From: JBBQVZ01 sp963695975
Lineage (GTDB): Bacteria; Actinomycetota; UBA4738; HRBIN12
DNA length: 64,000 nucleotides
Reading direction: 5' to 3'
NCBI GenBank assembly: GCA_963695975.1
Contig: CAVOIB010000004.1
Coordinates: 1 to 64,000 of the forward strand
Position 1 is the stretch's first letter; each line of letters begins with the position of its first letter. Positions 6,584-14,646 of the stretch are shown piece after piece. The translations under genes were made by a program, and so were the position numbers. The notes beneath the pieces were generated by a model. The model was not told where the DNA came from and did no database searches. It worked only from the letters and a program-made list of their open reading frames with translations.

Positions 6584-8200
6584 GTGGCATCGAAGCTGCT
6601 GAGGTTCGGCGAGGAGGCGCGGCGCTCGCTCGAGGCCGGCGTCGACAAGCTCGCCGACGCGGTCGCCATCACGCTCGGCCCGAAGGGCCAGAACGTGGTG
6701 CTCGACAAGAAGTGGGGAGCCCCCACGATCACGAACGACGGCGTGACGATCGCCAAGGAGATCGAGCTCGAGGACCCGTGGGAGAACATGGGCGCGCAGC
6801 TCACCAAGGAGGTCGCCACCAAGACGAACGATGTCGCCGGTGACGGCACAACCACCGCGACGGTCCTGGCTCGCGCCATGGTCAAGGGCGGCATGAAGAA
6901 CGTCGCCGCCGGCGCCAATCCGATGGCCCTGAAGCGCGGCATCGAGAAGGCCGTTGACGCGGTCGTGAAGTCGATCGAGAAGCAGGCGAAGGAAGTGGAT
7001 TCCAAAGATGAGATCGCGCAGGTCGCGTCGATCTCCGCTGCGGACCCGGCCATCGGCGAGACGATCGCGGAGGCGCTGGACAAGGTCGGCAAGGACGGCG
7101 TCATCACGGTCGAGGAGTCGAACACGTTCGGCATGGAGCTCGAGTTCGTCGAGGGGATGCAGTTCGACAAGGGCTACATCTCCCCGTACTTCGTGACGGA
7201 CCAGGAGCGGATGGAAGCGGTCCTCGAGGATCCCTACATCCTCCTCCTCAACAAGAAGGTATCGAGCGTCCAGGAGCTCGTGCCGCTGCTCGAGAAGGTC
7301 ATGCAGGGCGGCAAGCCGCTCGTGATCATCTCCGAGGACGTCGAGGGCGAGGCCCTGGCCACGCTGGTCGTCAACAAGATCCGTGGCACGTTCAACGCCG
7401 CCGCGGTGAAGGCCCCAGGGTTCGGCGACCGCCGGAAGGCGATGCTCGAGGACATGGCGGTCCTCACCGGCGCGCAGGTGATCTCTGAGGAGGTGGGCCT
7501 GAAGCTCGAGAACGCGACGCTCGACCTCCTCGGTCAGGCTCGCAAGATCGTCATCACCAAGGACGACACGACGATCGTCGAGGGCGCGGGCAAGGACGCC
7601 GACGTCAAGGGCCGGATCAACCAGATCAAGGCCGAGATCGAGAACACGGACTCCGATTGGGACCGCGAGAAGCTCCAAGAGCGCCTCGCGAAGCTCTCGG
7701 GCGGCGTCGCGGTGATCAAGGTCGGCGCGGCCACCGAGGTCGAGCTCAAAGAGAAGAAGCACCGCATCGAGGACGCCGTCTCGGCGACGCGTGCGGCCGT
7801 CGAAGAGGGTGTCGTACCCGGCGGCGGCGTGACGCTTATCCGCGCGGAGGCCGCGCTCCTCAAGCTGAAGCTGAAGGACGACGAGGCCACGGGCGCGAAC
7901 ATCGTCCGTGACGCGCTCAGCGAGCCGGCACGGCGCATCGCGCAGAACGCCGGCTTCGAGGGTGCTGTCGTCGTCAGCCAGCTCCGCGGTGAGGGCGACA
8001 GCGGCAACGGCTTCAACGCCGCGACCGGCGAGTGGGTCGACATGATGAAGGCCGGGATCATCGACCCCGCGAAGGTCACTCGGTCCGCGTTGCAGAACGC
8101 GGCCTCGATCGCGGCCCTGGTCCTGACCACCGAGGCCTCCGTCGTGGAGAAGCCCGAGGACGAGGAAGAAGCCGCCGCCGCGGGCGGCCACATGCATTGA
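6584..8200 (+). CDS. groEL: Chaperonin GroEL (Cpn60)
   Basis: ATP-dependent folding chaperonin, 538 residues with GTG start and AAGGAGG upstream. It shows the ATP-site stretch TLGPKGQNVVLDKKWGAP, DGVTIAKEIEL and NDVAGDGTTTATVLA, and the apical-domain GGKPLVIISEDVEGEAL. The C-terminal tail is EEEAAAAGGHMH, short with two His, rather than the GGM repeats of E. coli; this tail type is seen in one of the actinobacterial GroEL paralogues. Cotranscribed with groES; a strong terminator follows. Confidence 0.97.
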   Translation: MASKLLRFGEEARRSLEAGVDKLADAVAITLGPKGQNVVLDKKWGAPTITNDGVTIAKEIELEDPWENMGAQLTKEVATKTNDVAGDGTTTATVLARAMVKGGMKNVAAGANPMALKRGIEKAVDAVVKSIEKQAKEVDSKDEIAQVASISAADPAIGETIAEALDKVGKDGVITVEESNTFGMELEFVEGMQFDKGYISPYFVTDQERMEAVLEDPYILLLNKKVSSVQELVPLLEKVMQGGKPLVIISEDVEGEALATLVVNKIRGTFNAAAVKAPGFGDRRKAMLEDMAVLTGAQVISEEVGLKLENATLDLLGQARKIVITKDDTTIVEGAGKDADVKGRINQIKAEIENTDSDWDREKLQERLAKLSGGVAVIKVGAATEVELKEKKHRIEDAVSATRAAVEEGVVPGGGVTLIRAEAALLKLKLKDDEATGANIVRDALSEPARRIAQNAGFEGAVVVSQLRGEGDSGNGFNAATGEWVDMMKAGIIDPAKVTRSALQNAASIAALVLTTEASVVEKPEDEEEAAAAGGHMH

Positions 8201-8201
8201 G

Positions 8202-8220
8202 CTAGTCTGTAACAGACTAG
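8202..8220. promoter_or_regulatory. 19-base palindrome after groEL
   Basis: CTAGTCTGT-A-ACAGACTAG has perfect 9-bp arms around one base, starting 2 bases after the groEL stop. A one-base centre cannot form a normal RNA loop, so a DNA operator for a dimeric (TetR/GntR-type) regulator is more plausible. It lies about 65 bases upstream of the next operon's promoter. Confidence 0.4.
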
Positions 8221-8231
8221 TGGATCCGCCA

Positions 8232-8262
8232 CGAGGGCGGGGCGCTTCGCGCCCCGCCCTCG
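8232..8262 (+). terminator. groESL terminator
   Basis: CGAGGGCGGGGCGC-TTC-GCGCCCCGCCCTCG: perfect 14-bp GC stem with a 3-base loop, 31 bases past the groEL stop. It has no T run, as is common in high-GC actinobacteria. Confidence 0.85.
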
Positions 8263-8284
8263 GTCCATTCCCCCGAGATCGGGG

Positions 8285-8313
8285 TTGACAGGCTAACGCT
8301 GTTCGCCTATCTC
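8285..8313 (+). promoter_or_regulatory. Promoter of the SRPBCC-TetR operon with operator in the spacer
   Basis: TTGACA (8285-8290), 17-base spacer, TATCTC (8308-8313). The whole spacer (8291-8307) is the inverted repeat GGCTAAC-GCT-GTTCGCC, a one-mismatch copy of the downstream site. A repressor there would exclude RNA polymerase. Confidence 0.65.
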
Positions 8314-8324
8314 TCCTGCCCATC

Positions 8325-8341
8325 GGCTAACATCGTTAGCC
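8325..8341. promoter_or_regulatory. Probable TetR-family operator
   Basis: GGCTAAC-ATC-GTTAGCC, perfect 7-bp arms, just after the predicted transcription start. Its centre is 34 bases (about three helical turns) from the centre of the spacer site, suiting cooperative binding by the autogenous TetR-type regulator encoded second in the operon. Confidence 0.65.
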
Positions 8342-8361
8342 ACGAGAGGAAGGAGCTGGGC

Positions 8362-8820
8362 ATGACCGCCAAGCACGACCTTCGGGCCGAGATCGAGATC
8401 GACGCCGATCCAGCCACCGTGTGGCGGGTGTTGATGGACTTCGAGGCGTATACCGACTGGAACCCCTTCATCGATCCGATCGAAGGGGAACAGCGGCTCG
8501 GGGCCCGCCTACGGGTGCGGATCCAGCCGCCGGACGGCCGCGGGATGACCTTGAAGCCCCACGTGACCGTGGTCGAGCCGGAGCGAGCGTTCGGTTGGTT
8601 AGGGACCCTCGGGATCCCGTACATCTTCGATGGGGCCCACCGGTTCGGATTGGAGCCGATCGACGGTGGACGAAGGACCCGGTTCGTTCAATCCGAGCAC
8701 TTCCGCGGCGTCCTCTTGCCGCTCATCGCCAACAAGGTCCTGCCCAACACGCTGCGCGGATTCGAGGCGATGAACCGTGCGCTCGCGGAGCGTGTTGGCG
8801 CACTGAAGGTGAACGCGTGA
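8362..8820 (+). CDS. SRPBCC (START-like) family protein
   Basis: A 152-residue single-domain helix-grip protein. It begins with KHDLRAEIEIDADPATVWRV, continues with FEAYTDWNPFIDPIEG, and ends in a long C-terminal helix (LPNTLRGFEAMNRALAERV), the layout of polyketide-cyclase/SRPBCC proteins that bind hydrophobic ligands. AGGAAGGAGC precedes the ATG. First gene of an operon; its TGA overlaps the GTG of the tetR gene. The ligand is unknown; pairing with a TetR regulator suggests response to a small hydrophobic molecule (inference). Confidence 0.85.
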   Translation: MTAKHDLRAEIEIDADPATVWRVLMDFEAYTDWNPFIDPIEGEQRLGARLRVRIQPPDGRGMTLKPHVTVVEPERAFGWLGTLGIPYIFDGAHRFGLEPIDGGRRTRFVQSEHFRGVLLPLIANKVLPNTLRGFEAMNRALAERVGALKVNA

Positions 8821-9362
8821 CGGTGGTCGAAGCCGATCGTCTGACACCGCGTCGCCGAGAGATCGTCGCGGCAGCGATGACGATCCTGGAACGCGACGGC
8901 GAGTCGGCGCTCACGATGCGGCGGCTCGCCAGCTCGCTCGGGATCAAGGCGTCGTCGCTCTACAAGCACTTCTCCGACAAGGATGGTCTGGAGCTGGAGC
9001 TCGTGATCGCCGGATTCGAGGAGGTGGCTCCGCGGTTCGAGGAGGCGGTGCGCGGCTCGCCCGGGCGGCCGCTGACCGCGCTCGCGAAGACGTACCGCGC
9101 GTTCGCGCACGATCATCCGCATCTGTACCGGCTGATGAACGACCGCCCGCTCCCGCGAGACCGGATGCCCGAGGGTCTTGAGCAACGAGCGGCGATGCCC
9201 TTGTTGGATGCGACAGGCTCGCTCGATCTGGCGCGAGCCACCTGGGCCATGGCCCACGGCCTGGTCATGCTGGAGCTGAACGGCCGATTCCCGGCGGGTG
9301 CGGACGTCGACGCCGCGTGGGCGGCCGGCGTCGCTGCGATGGAACGGATCGGCAGGCTCTGA
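8817..9362 (+). CDS. TetR/AcrR family transcriptional regulator
   Basis: A 181-residue repressor. The N-terminal HTH spans about residues 10-60 with ALTMRRLASSLGIKASSLYKHFSDKDGL, a textbook TetR recognition helix. The C-terminal region (AFAHDHPHLYRLMNDRPL...ATWAMAHGLVMLELNGRF) resembles the WHG/TetR_C_33 ligand domain. GTG start overlaps the previous stop (GTGA), so it is coupled to the SRPBCC gene. It most likely represses its own operon through the two GGCTAAC repeats upstream. Confidence 0.9.
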   Translation: MTVVEADRLTPRRREIVAAAMTILERDGESALTMRRLASSLGIKASSLYKHFSDKDGLELELVIAGFEEVAPRFEEAVRGSPGRPLTALAKTYRAFAHDHPHLYRLMNDRPLPRDRMPEGLEQRAAMPLLDATGSLDLARATWAMAHGLVMLELNGRFPAGADVDAAWAAGVAAMERIGRL

Positions 9363-9377
9363 CCTAGACTTCGAGCG

Positions 9378-10505
9378 ATGTTCGAGGAGCTCCTCCGCGG
9401 GTGGGACGGTGAGTTCGTCGCGACTCGGTTCGATCAGCCGACGACGACGTGGATATTCGTCGGCGTGCACTCGACCGCCCTCGGGCCGGGGTTCGGCGGC
9501 ACACGGATGAAGGTGTACACCGCGCCGGAGGAGGCGCTCCGCGACGTGCTTCGGCTCTCGACCGCCATGACGTACAAGAACGCTATGGCCGCTCTCCCGT
9601 TCGGCGGAGGGAAGTCGGTCCTCGCGGTTCCGTCCGTCCCAACCGGTCAGGCTCGGAGGGAGCTGATGCTCCGCTACGCCGACCTGATCTCGTCTCTCGG
9701 TGGCAGTTACGTAACCGCCTGCGACATGAACACCACGTCGCCGGACATGGACGTCGTCTCGGAGCGTTGCTCACACGTGATGGGCACCACGACGGAGCAC
9801 GGAGGATCGGGGACGTCGGCCCCCGACACGGCCATCGGTGTCTTCCACGGGATTCGCGCGAGCCTGGCGCACACGTTCGGATCCGACGATCCTTCCGGCA
9901 GAACGATCGTGGTGGAGGGAGCCGGTGCGGTGGGAGGCCCACTGGCCGATCTGCTGGCTGATGCTGGCGCCAAGCTCGTGGTCGCAGATATCGACGCCGA
10001 GCGAGCCGACGGAGTGGCAACGCGTGTCGGGGCCGCGGTCGCGGACCCGTCGGACGTCTTCGATACGCCGTGCGACGTGTTCTCCCCGTGCGCGACCGGT
10101 GCCGTGCTCAACGCCGAGACGATCCCGCGTCTGCGCTGCCGGATCGTGGCCGGTGCGGCGAACAATCAGCTGGCCACGCCGGAGGACGCCGACCGCCTCG
10201 CGGCCGCGGGCATCCTGTACGCGCCGGATTACGTGGTGAACGCCGGCGGCGTCCTGCACCTGGCGGGCTACGAGCGTTTGGGTTGGACACCGGCGCGGAT
10301 GGGGGCGCAGCTCGAGGCGATAGGTGACACGCTCCGAGATGTGTTCGAGGCCGCGGACCGTGAAGGCGTCACGCCGGAGGCCGCCGCGGAGCGGATCGCC
10401 ATCGACCGGATCGACGCTGCGCGTCTTCAGGACAGCACGCGCTTGTTGAACCCTGCGATGCCCCACGCGGCGAGCAGGATCGTGAAACCGATCAGCCCGC
10501 CGTAG
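9378..10505 (+). CDS. Leucine/branched-chain amino acid dehydrogenase (Glu/Leu/Phe/Val family)
   Basis: NAD-dependent oxidative deaminase of branched-chain amino acids, 375 residues. It has the catalytic-Lys motif ALPFGGGKSV near residues 75-84, the Asp motif ACDMNTTSPDMD, the Rossmann loop EGAGAVGGPLA, and APDYVVNAGGV of the coenzyme domain. It may feed acyl-CoA degradation toward propionyl-CoA handled elsewhere in the window. TAGACT 7 bases before the ATG and no Shine-Dalgarno suggest a leaderless mRNA. The last 20 or so residues run antisense into the end of the facing permease gene and look unlike the family, so the native stop has probably been lost. Confidence 0.88.
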   Translation: MFEELLRGWDGEFVATRFDQPTTTWIFVGVHSTALGPGFGGTRMKVYTAPEEALRDVLRLSTAMTYKNAMAALPFGGGKSVLAVPSVPTGQARRELMLRYADLISSLGGSYVTACDMNTTSPDMDVVSERCSHVMGTTTEHGGSGTSAPDTAIGVFHGIRASLAHTFGSDDPSGRTIVVEGAGAVGGPLADLLADAGAKLVVADIDAERADGVATRVGAAVADPSDVFDTPCDVFSPCATGAVLNAETIPRLRCRIVAGAANNQLATPEDADRLAAAGILYAPDYVVNAGGVLHLAGYERLGWTPARMGAQLEAIGDTLRDVFEAADREGVTPEAAAERIAIDRIDAARLQDSTRLLNPAMPHAASRIVKPISPP

Positions 10506-11272
10506 ATCCCCCAGTAGGACATGTGCTGGACCCAGGGCGTCAGGGAGATCCGCATACCCTCGCTCATGTAGACGAGGGGATTCACGAGCACGACCGTCTG
10601 GAGCCACGGCAGCCCCTGGAGCGCGGCCCACGGGTAGTACGTAGCGCCTAGGAACGTGATCGGGATCACCACGAGCCCGAAGATCAGCGGCACCCGTCGA
10701 GGGTCCGCCCGCGTCCCGATCGCCAGACCGAGCGCCGCGCCGAGCACGGAGGCGATCGGCAGCACCGTCAGCAGCCGCAGCCATTCGATCTGGAGATGGA
10801 CCGGTGTGATGGGGATCCAGTGCGCGAGCGGGAAGACGATGGCGGCCGCGATCAACCCCTGGACCGCGCCGGCCAGGAGCTTCCCCGTCGCGACCGCCCA
10901 GACGGGGAGCGGGGCCATCACGCGGTCTTCGATCTCACGCGTGAACCCGAACTCCTGGACGAGAGGCAGCGCCACGGCCTGGATCCCCTGGAAGATGCAC
11001 GCGATCGCGATCACGCCGGCGACGAGGATGCTCGCGAACTCCGCCTGTCCCTGCGCCCCGCCGACGCCCTGCCCGATCTGGGGGAACACATATGTGAACA
11101 CGAACACGAACAACAGCGGCTGCATCACGGTCCTCAGGACGAACTCGATGAAGTTCTTCCGGAGCACCGTGAGGTCGCGCAGGAGCAGCGCCCCGAATGC
11201 GGTCCACGGCGTGCTCCGGTACGGGGCGACCGTGGGCAGCGTGACCGAACGGAGGTGCGACTTGGTGCTCAT
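10427..11272 (-). CDS. ABC-2 type permease, DrrB-like
   Basis: Membrane component of a two-gene drug/lipid exporter, 281 residues with six predicted helices. A cytoplasmic N terminus precedes NFIEFVLRTVMQPLLFVFVF; the ABC-2 stretch EIEDRVMAPLPVWAVATGKL follows, and the last helix ends GIAGFNKRVLS. ATG overlaps the TGA of the ATPase gene (ATGA). The third gene of a marR-ATPase-permease operon, so export is probably induced by a MarR ligand. Convergent with, and overlapping, the amino acid dehydrogenase gene by 79 bases. Confidence 0.9.
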   Translation of the reverse strand: MSTKSHLRSVTLPTVAPYRSTPWTAFGALLLRDLTVLRKNFIEFVLRTVMQPLLFVFVFTYVFPQIGQGVGGAQGQAEFASILVAGVIAIACIFQGIQAVALPLVQEFGFTREIEDRVMAPLPVWAVATGKLLAGAVQGLIAAAIVFPLAHWIPITPVHLQIEWLRLLTVLPIASVLGAALGLAIGTRADPRRVPLIFGLVVIPITFLGATYYPWAALQGLPWLQTVVLVNPLVYMSEGMRISLTPWVQHMSYWGIYGGLIGFTILLAAWGIAGFNKRVLS

Positions 11273-12243
11273 TCCCGTAGGTCCTTCCCGGTGAGGTTGA
11301 TGAAGACGGTCTCGAGCGTCGGCTCGTCGATCGACACGTCGTGGACGGAGAACCCGCCGGCTTCGGCGACGGCGATCACGCGGGGGAGCAGGCCCTCCGA
11401 GCCCACCGCGGTGAGCTGCACGACCTCCCCGACGACCGCGGCGCCGGTCACCCCGTCGAAGTCGCGGAGATGCGCCGCGAGCCGGTCCGGCTCCGACCCG
11501 GCCTTGATCTGGACGACGGAGTCACCGCCGACGGTCCGCTTGAGAGCGTCGGGGGTGTCGAGGGCGAGGAGCTTCCCGTGATCCATGATCGCGAGACGCT
11601 CACAGAGGCGGTCGGCCTCCTCCATGTAGTGCGTCGTCAATACCACGGTCTGGCCCTCGGCATGGATCTGGCCGATGATCTCCCAGAGCGCGATGCGCGA
11701 CTGCGGGTCCAGGCCCGAGGTGGGCTCGTCCAGGTACAGGATCCTGGGCCGGTGGACGATGCTCCGCGCGACCATCAGCCGCTGTGCCATCCCCCCCGAC
11801 AGGGTCGCCACGTTGGCCTTCGCGCGGTCGCCGAGCCGGAACACCTCGAGTAGGTCGGTCGCGACGCGGCGCGACTCCCGGGCCCCCATGCCGAAGTAGC
11901 GACCGTGGAAGTAGAGGTTCTCCCAGACCGTGAGGCTCCGATCGAGCGTGTTCGTCTGAGAGACGACGCCCATCATCGCCTTCGCCTGCGATGGGTGCGC
12001 GACGACGTCGATGCCTCCGACGGTGGCCGTGCCCTCTGTCGGGATCACGCGGGTGGTCAACATGCCGACCGTCGTCGTCTTCCCGGCGCCGTTGGGGCCG
12101 AGCAGGCCGAAGATCTCGCCCTCCCGGACGTCGAGGTCTAGTCCGTCGACCGCGCGGACGCCCGTGTCGTAGACCTTGGTGAGCCCGCTGGTGTGGATCA
12201 CCACACCGTCGGGGTGTGAGACAGGAGCAGGGTCAGCGTTCAT
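11269..12243 (-). CDS. ABC transporter ATPase, daunorubicin-resistance (DrrA) type
   Basis: A 324-residue ATPase. Walker A GPNGAGKTT is near residues 53-61, followed by Q-loop VSQTNTLDRSLTVWENL, signature LSGGMAQRL, Walker B ILYLDEPTSGLD and H-loop TTHYMEEADRLCE. The C-terminal extension with DVSIDEPTLETVFINLTGKDL is the DrrA-specific tail. It overlaps the 3' end of marR by 11 bases, so the three genes are translationally linked. Substrate unknown. Confidence 0.92.
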   Translation of the reverse strand: MNADPAPVSHPDGVVIHTSGLTKVYDTGVRAVDGLDLDVREGEIFGLLGPNGAGKTTTVGMLTTRVIPTEGTATVGGIDVVAHPSQAKAMMGVVSQTNTLDRSLTVWENLYFHGRYFGMGARESRRVATDLLEVFRLGDRAKANVATLSGGMAQRLMVARSIVHRPRILYLDEPTSGLDPQSRIALWEIIGQIHAEGQTVVLTTHYMEEADRLCERLAIMDHGKLLALDTPDALKRTVGGDSVVQIKAGSEPDRLAAHLRDFDGVTGAAVVGEVVQLTAVGSEGLLPRVIAVAEAGGFSVHDVSIDEPTLETVFINLTGKDLRE

Positions 12244-12679
12244 CCGTGACGTGTCCCTCCGCGCCTGCTCGCATCCGGGCGAGCAGGCGTCGGAGCGTCG
12301 CCTGGTCGCGCGCGCTCAGCCCGGCGGTCGCCGCCACGCCGAACGCGTCCGCCTTCGAGCGGATCCGCGCGTGAAGGTCGTGTCCGGCCTCCGTGAGCTC
12401 GACACGGATCCGTCGTCGGTCGCTCGGGATGCGGGTGCGCATGATCAAGCCGTCCCGTTCCATGCGGTGGAGCTGCCGGGTGAGGGTCGGCCCTTCGATC
12501 CGGAGATCGTTCGCGAGGTTCCGCTGGCTGTCCCAGACGCCACGGTCGACGCGGTTCAGAACGACCCAGGTGGCGAGCGACGTCCCCTCGCGGTTCAGGG
12601 CCTCCTCGAACGCCTCGCGGATCGCCTTGCCGGTCATGACGACGACGCGGGGGAGCGGCTCTTCGGCGGAAGCTTGCAT
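12233..12679 (-). CDS. MarR family transcriptional regulator
   Basis: A 148-residue winged-helix repressor. Helix-turn-helix around NLANDLRIEGPTLTRQLHRMERDGLI and wing RTRIPSDRRRIRVELTEAG are clear, and the C-terminal dimer helix is LRRLLARMRAG. It heads the operon with the DrrAB-type exporter. A perfect TCATTAG-N4-CTAATGA palindrome 7 bases before its ATG is the likely autoregulatory site. The gene lies wholly inside a second open frame of the upstream membrane-protein gene. Confidence 0.92.
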   Translation of the reverse strand: MQASAEEPLPRVVVMTGKAIREAFEEALNREGTSLATWVVLNRVDRGVWDSQRNLANDLRIEGPTLTRQLHRMERDGLIMRTRIPSDRRRIRVELTEAGHDLHARIRSKADAFGVAATAGLSARDQATLRRLLARMRAGAEGHVTDER

Positions 12680-13118
12680 CGCTAATCATTAGAAGGCTAA
12701 TGATCCGCTCGTCGAGCGTCAAGCGAACGGCTTCTCCTGGGCGGTCAACCCGAGTCCGATCGAGCTCGAGCGCGCCGATCAGGCCGTTCACCGCCGCTAA
12801 TGTCCACCACCACCACGCGGCAGCCCCCTCGGGCAGGCCGAACAACGCGTGCAGGACGAACACCGTGGCGGTGCCCGCCTCGAGGACAACGAACGCCCAG
12901 GACCACCACCAGACGTCCTCCAGTCGCTGCGCGACGAGCACCATGAGGAGCGCGAGCACGATCGCCATCACGCCGAGGGCGCGGAGCCAGGCTCGGTCGC
13001 CGATCACCGACTGACCTCCGACCGTTCCGACCAGCCAGCCGGGAGCCACCGCGAGCGCCGCTCCGAACACGAACCAGAGGGCCGCCTGGATGTACAGGAT
13101 CCGTCGAAGGAACGTCAC
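12240..13118 (-). CDS. Four-helix membrane protein with an over-long reading frame
   Basis: Only the first 140 or so codons (to about 12700) look genuine. They give four hydrophobic helices, near residues 7-30, 44-64, 70-92 and 99-118, with the tryptophan-rich turns DVWWWSWAF and AAWWWWTLAA. I know such small four-helix proteins only as uncharacterised. After GALELDRTRVDRP the frame stays open for another 440 bases, exactly antiphase through marR, with arginine-rich nonsense. The true stop has probably been lost by mutation or a base error; a shorter product ending near 12700 is expected. No function is proposed. It is divergent from the phosphodiesterase gene by 130 bases. Confidence 0.55.
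   Translation of the reverse strand: MTFLRRILYIQAALWFVFGAALAVAPGWLVGTVGGQSVIGDRAWLRALGVMAIVLALLMVLVAQRLEDVWWWSWAFVVLEAGTATVFVLHALFGLPEGAAAWWWWTLAAVNGLIGALELDRTRVDRPGEAVRLTLDERIISLLMISDASFRRRAAPPRRRHDRQGDPRGVRGGPEPRGDVARHLGRSEPRRPWRLGQPAEPRERSPDRRADPHPAAPPHGTGRLDHAHPHPERPTTDPCRAHGGRTRPSRADPLEGGRVRRGGDRRAERARPGDAPTPARPDASRRGGTRHG
12686..12703. promoter_or_regulatory. Probable MarR operator
   Basis: TCATTAG-AAGG-CTAATGA: perfect 7-bp arms with a 4-base spacer, 7 bases upstream of the marR ATG. Size and position suit a MarR dimer repressing its own operon. A further GCTAA-type half site adjoins it on the left. Confidence 0.65.
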
Positions 13119-13248
13119 GAACGCCTATCTCCGCAGCTCGGTCGGGGTTTCGGGCGGCTTGGTAGGATACGCGAACCGCGGAGGCGCCCCGTGACCCGTC
13201 GCGCCCGCTTCCGCCGTCCAAGACCCCGGAACGACGAAGGAAACAGGT

Positions 13249-14646
13249 ATGCAACAGGGTCCGAGGGTCGCGGTGATCGGGCTCGACTGTGGAACGCCGC
13301 AGCTCCTGTTCCGCGACCTCCAAGGTGAGATCCCGAACATCCGCAAGCTCATGGACGCTGGGATGTACGGGGACCTCGCGAGCATCACGCCGCCGATCAC
13401 CGTTCCCGCGTGGGCGTGCGCGATGACGGGCAAGACACCAGGCCAGCTGGGCATCTACGGCTTCCGCAATCGCAAGGATCACACCTACGACGGCCTGTCG
13501 ATCGCGCACTCCGGCTCGATCAAAGAGCCGACCGTGTGGGACAAGCTGGGGGAGCACGGCAAGCGATCGCTCCTGATCGGCGTTCCGCCGGGATTCCCCC
13601 CGCCGAAGGCTTTCCCGGGGTGGCGCGTCGGCTGTTTCTTGACCCCGCCGTCGGCCGAGCGGTTCGCGTTCCCGCAGGAGCTCGAGGTGGAGATCGCCGA
13701 GGAGCTCGGCGGGCCCGGCAACTACATCTTCGACATCCCGAACTTCCGTGAGCAAGGGATGGCGTTCGTCCTGGAACAGGTGTTCAAGATGACCGAGCGG
13801 CGGTTCGCCGTCGCGCGCAGGCTCGTGAAGAACAAGCCGTGGGACTACTTCATGATGGTCGAGATGGGGCCCGACCGGCTCCATCATGTGTTCTGGCAGT
13901 ACTACGACCCACGCCATCCGCTCTATCAGCCCGGCAACGAGTTCGAGACGGCGTTCCAGGACTACTACCGGTATCTGGATGCTGAGGTCGGGTCGCTGTT
14001 GGAGGTGCTGCCCGAAGACGCGATCACGATCGTGATGTCGGATCACGGTGCCCGCCCGATGATGGGCGGACTCTGCTTCAACGACTGGCTGATGCAGGAG
14101 GGCTACCTGGCCATGAGCGAGTCGCTCTCGGGCCCGACGCCGATCAAGGACGCGCCGATCGACTGGAGCCGCACGATCGCGTGGGGGGACGGTGGCTACT
14201 ACGGTCGCTGTTTCCTGAACGTGAAGGGCCGCGAACCACAGGGTGTGATCGACCCGGAGCGCTACGAGGAGGTCCGGGACGAGCTGATCTCGAAGCTCGA
14301 GGCCGCGCGGGGACCCGATGGGCAACCTCTCGGAACCAAGGCCTTCAAGCCCGAGGACGTCTACCCCGAGGTCCGAGGTGTCGCGCCCGACCTGATCGTC
14401 TACTTCGGAGATCTGGAATGGCGTTCGATGGGCTCGGTCGGCAACCCGAGCCTGTTCACCTACGAGAACGACACCGGTCCCGATGGCGCGAACCACGACC
14501 GGACGGGCATCTTCGCGCTGAAGGGACTGCCCGGTCAGCCGATGGGTCGCGTCGAGGGGATGAACCTCGTCGACGTCGGCCCGACCATCCTCACGCTGTA
14601 CGGCATCGGAGCGCCGGAGGGCGCCGTCGGAAGGAGCTTCCTGTGA
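13249..14646 (+). CDS. Alkaline-phosphatase superfamily phosphodiesterase (nucleotide pyrophosphatase type)
   Basis: A 465-residue protein of the type I phosphodiesterase/nucleotide pyrophosphatase branch. The metal-site motif VIGLDCGTP is at the N terminus, the nucleophile region TPPITVPAWACAMTGKTPG has the catalytic Thr, and later metal ligands lie in EMGPDRLHHVFW (D, H), MSDHGARP (D, H) and NHDRTGIF (H). No signal peptide, so cytoplasmic. Its stop overlaps the GTG of cysC, and a SulP transporter follows, so it may act on a sulfated or adenylylated nucleotide such as APS/PAPS products. That link is inferred from the operon only. Confidence 0.85.
   Translation: MQQGPRVAVIGLDCGTPQLLFRDLQGEIPNIRKLMDAGMYGDLASITPPITVPAWACAMTGKTPGQLGIYGFRNRKDHTYDGLSIAHSGSIKEPTVWDKLGEHGKRSLLIGVPPGFPPPKAFPGWRVGCFLTPPSAERFAFPQELEVEIAEELGGPGNYIFDIPNFREQGMAFVLEQVFKMTERRFAVARRLVKNKPWDYFMMVEMGPDRLHHVFWQYYDPRHPLYQPGNEFETAFQDYYRYLDAEVGSLLEVLPEDAITIVMSDHGARPMMGGLCFNDWLMQEGYLAMSESLSGPTPIKDAPIDWSRTIAWGDGGYYGRCFLNVKGREPQGVIDPERYEEVRDELISKLEAARGPDGQPLGTKAFKPEDVYPEVRGVAPDLIVYFGDLEWRSMGSVGNPSLFTYENDTGPDGANHDRTGIFALKGLPGQPMGRVEGMNLVDVGPTILTLYGIGAPEGAVGRSFL

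Noticed and set aside
6494..8323. 609-codon open frame antisense to groEL
   Set aside because: Low-complexity Arg/Asp/Leu-rich translation, exactly opposite groEL; a product of GC-rich codon bias.
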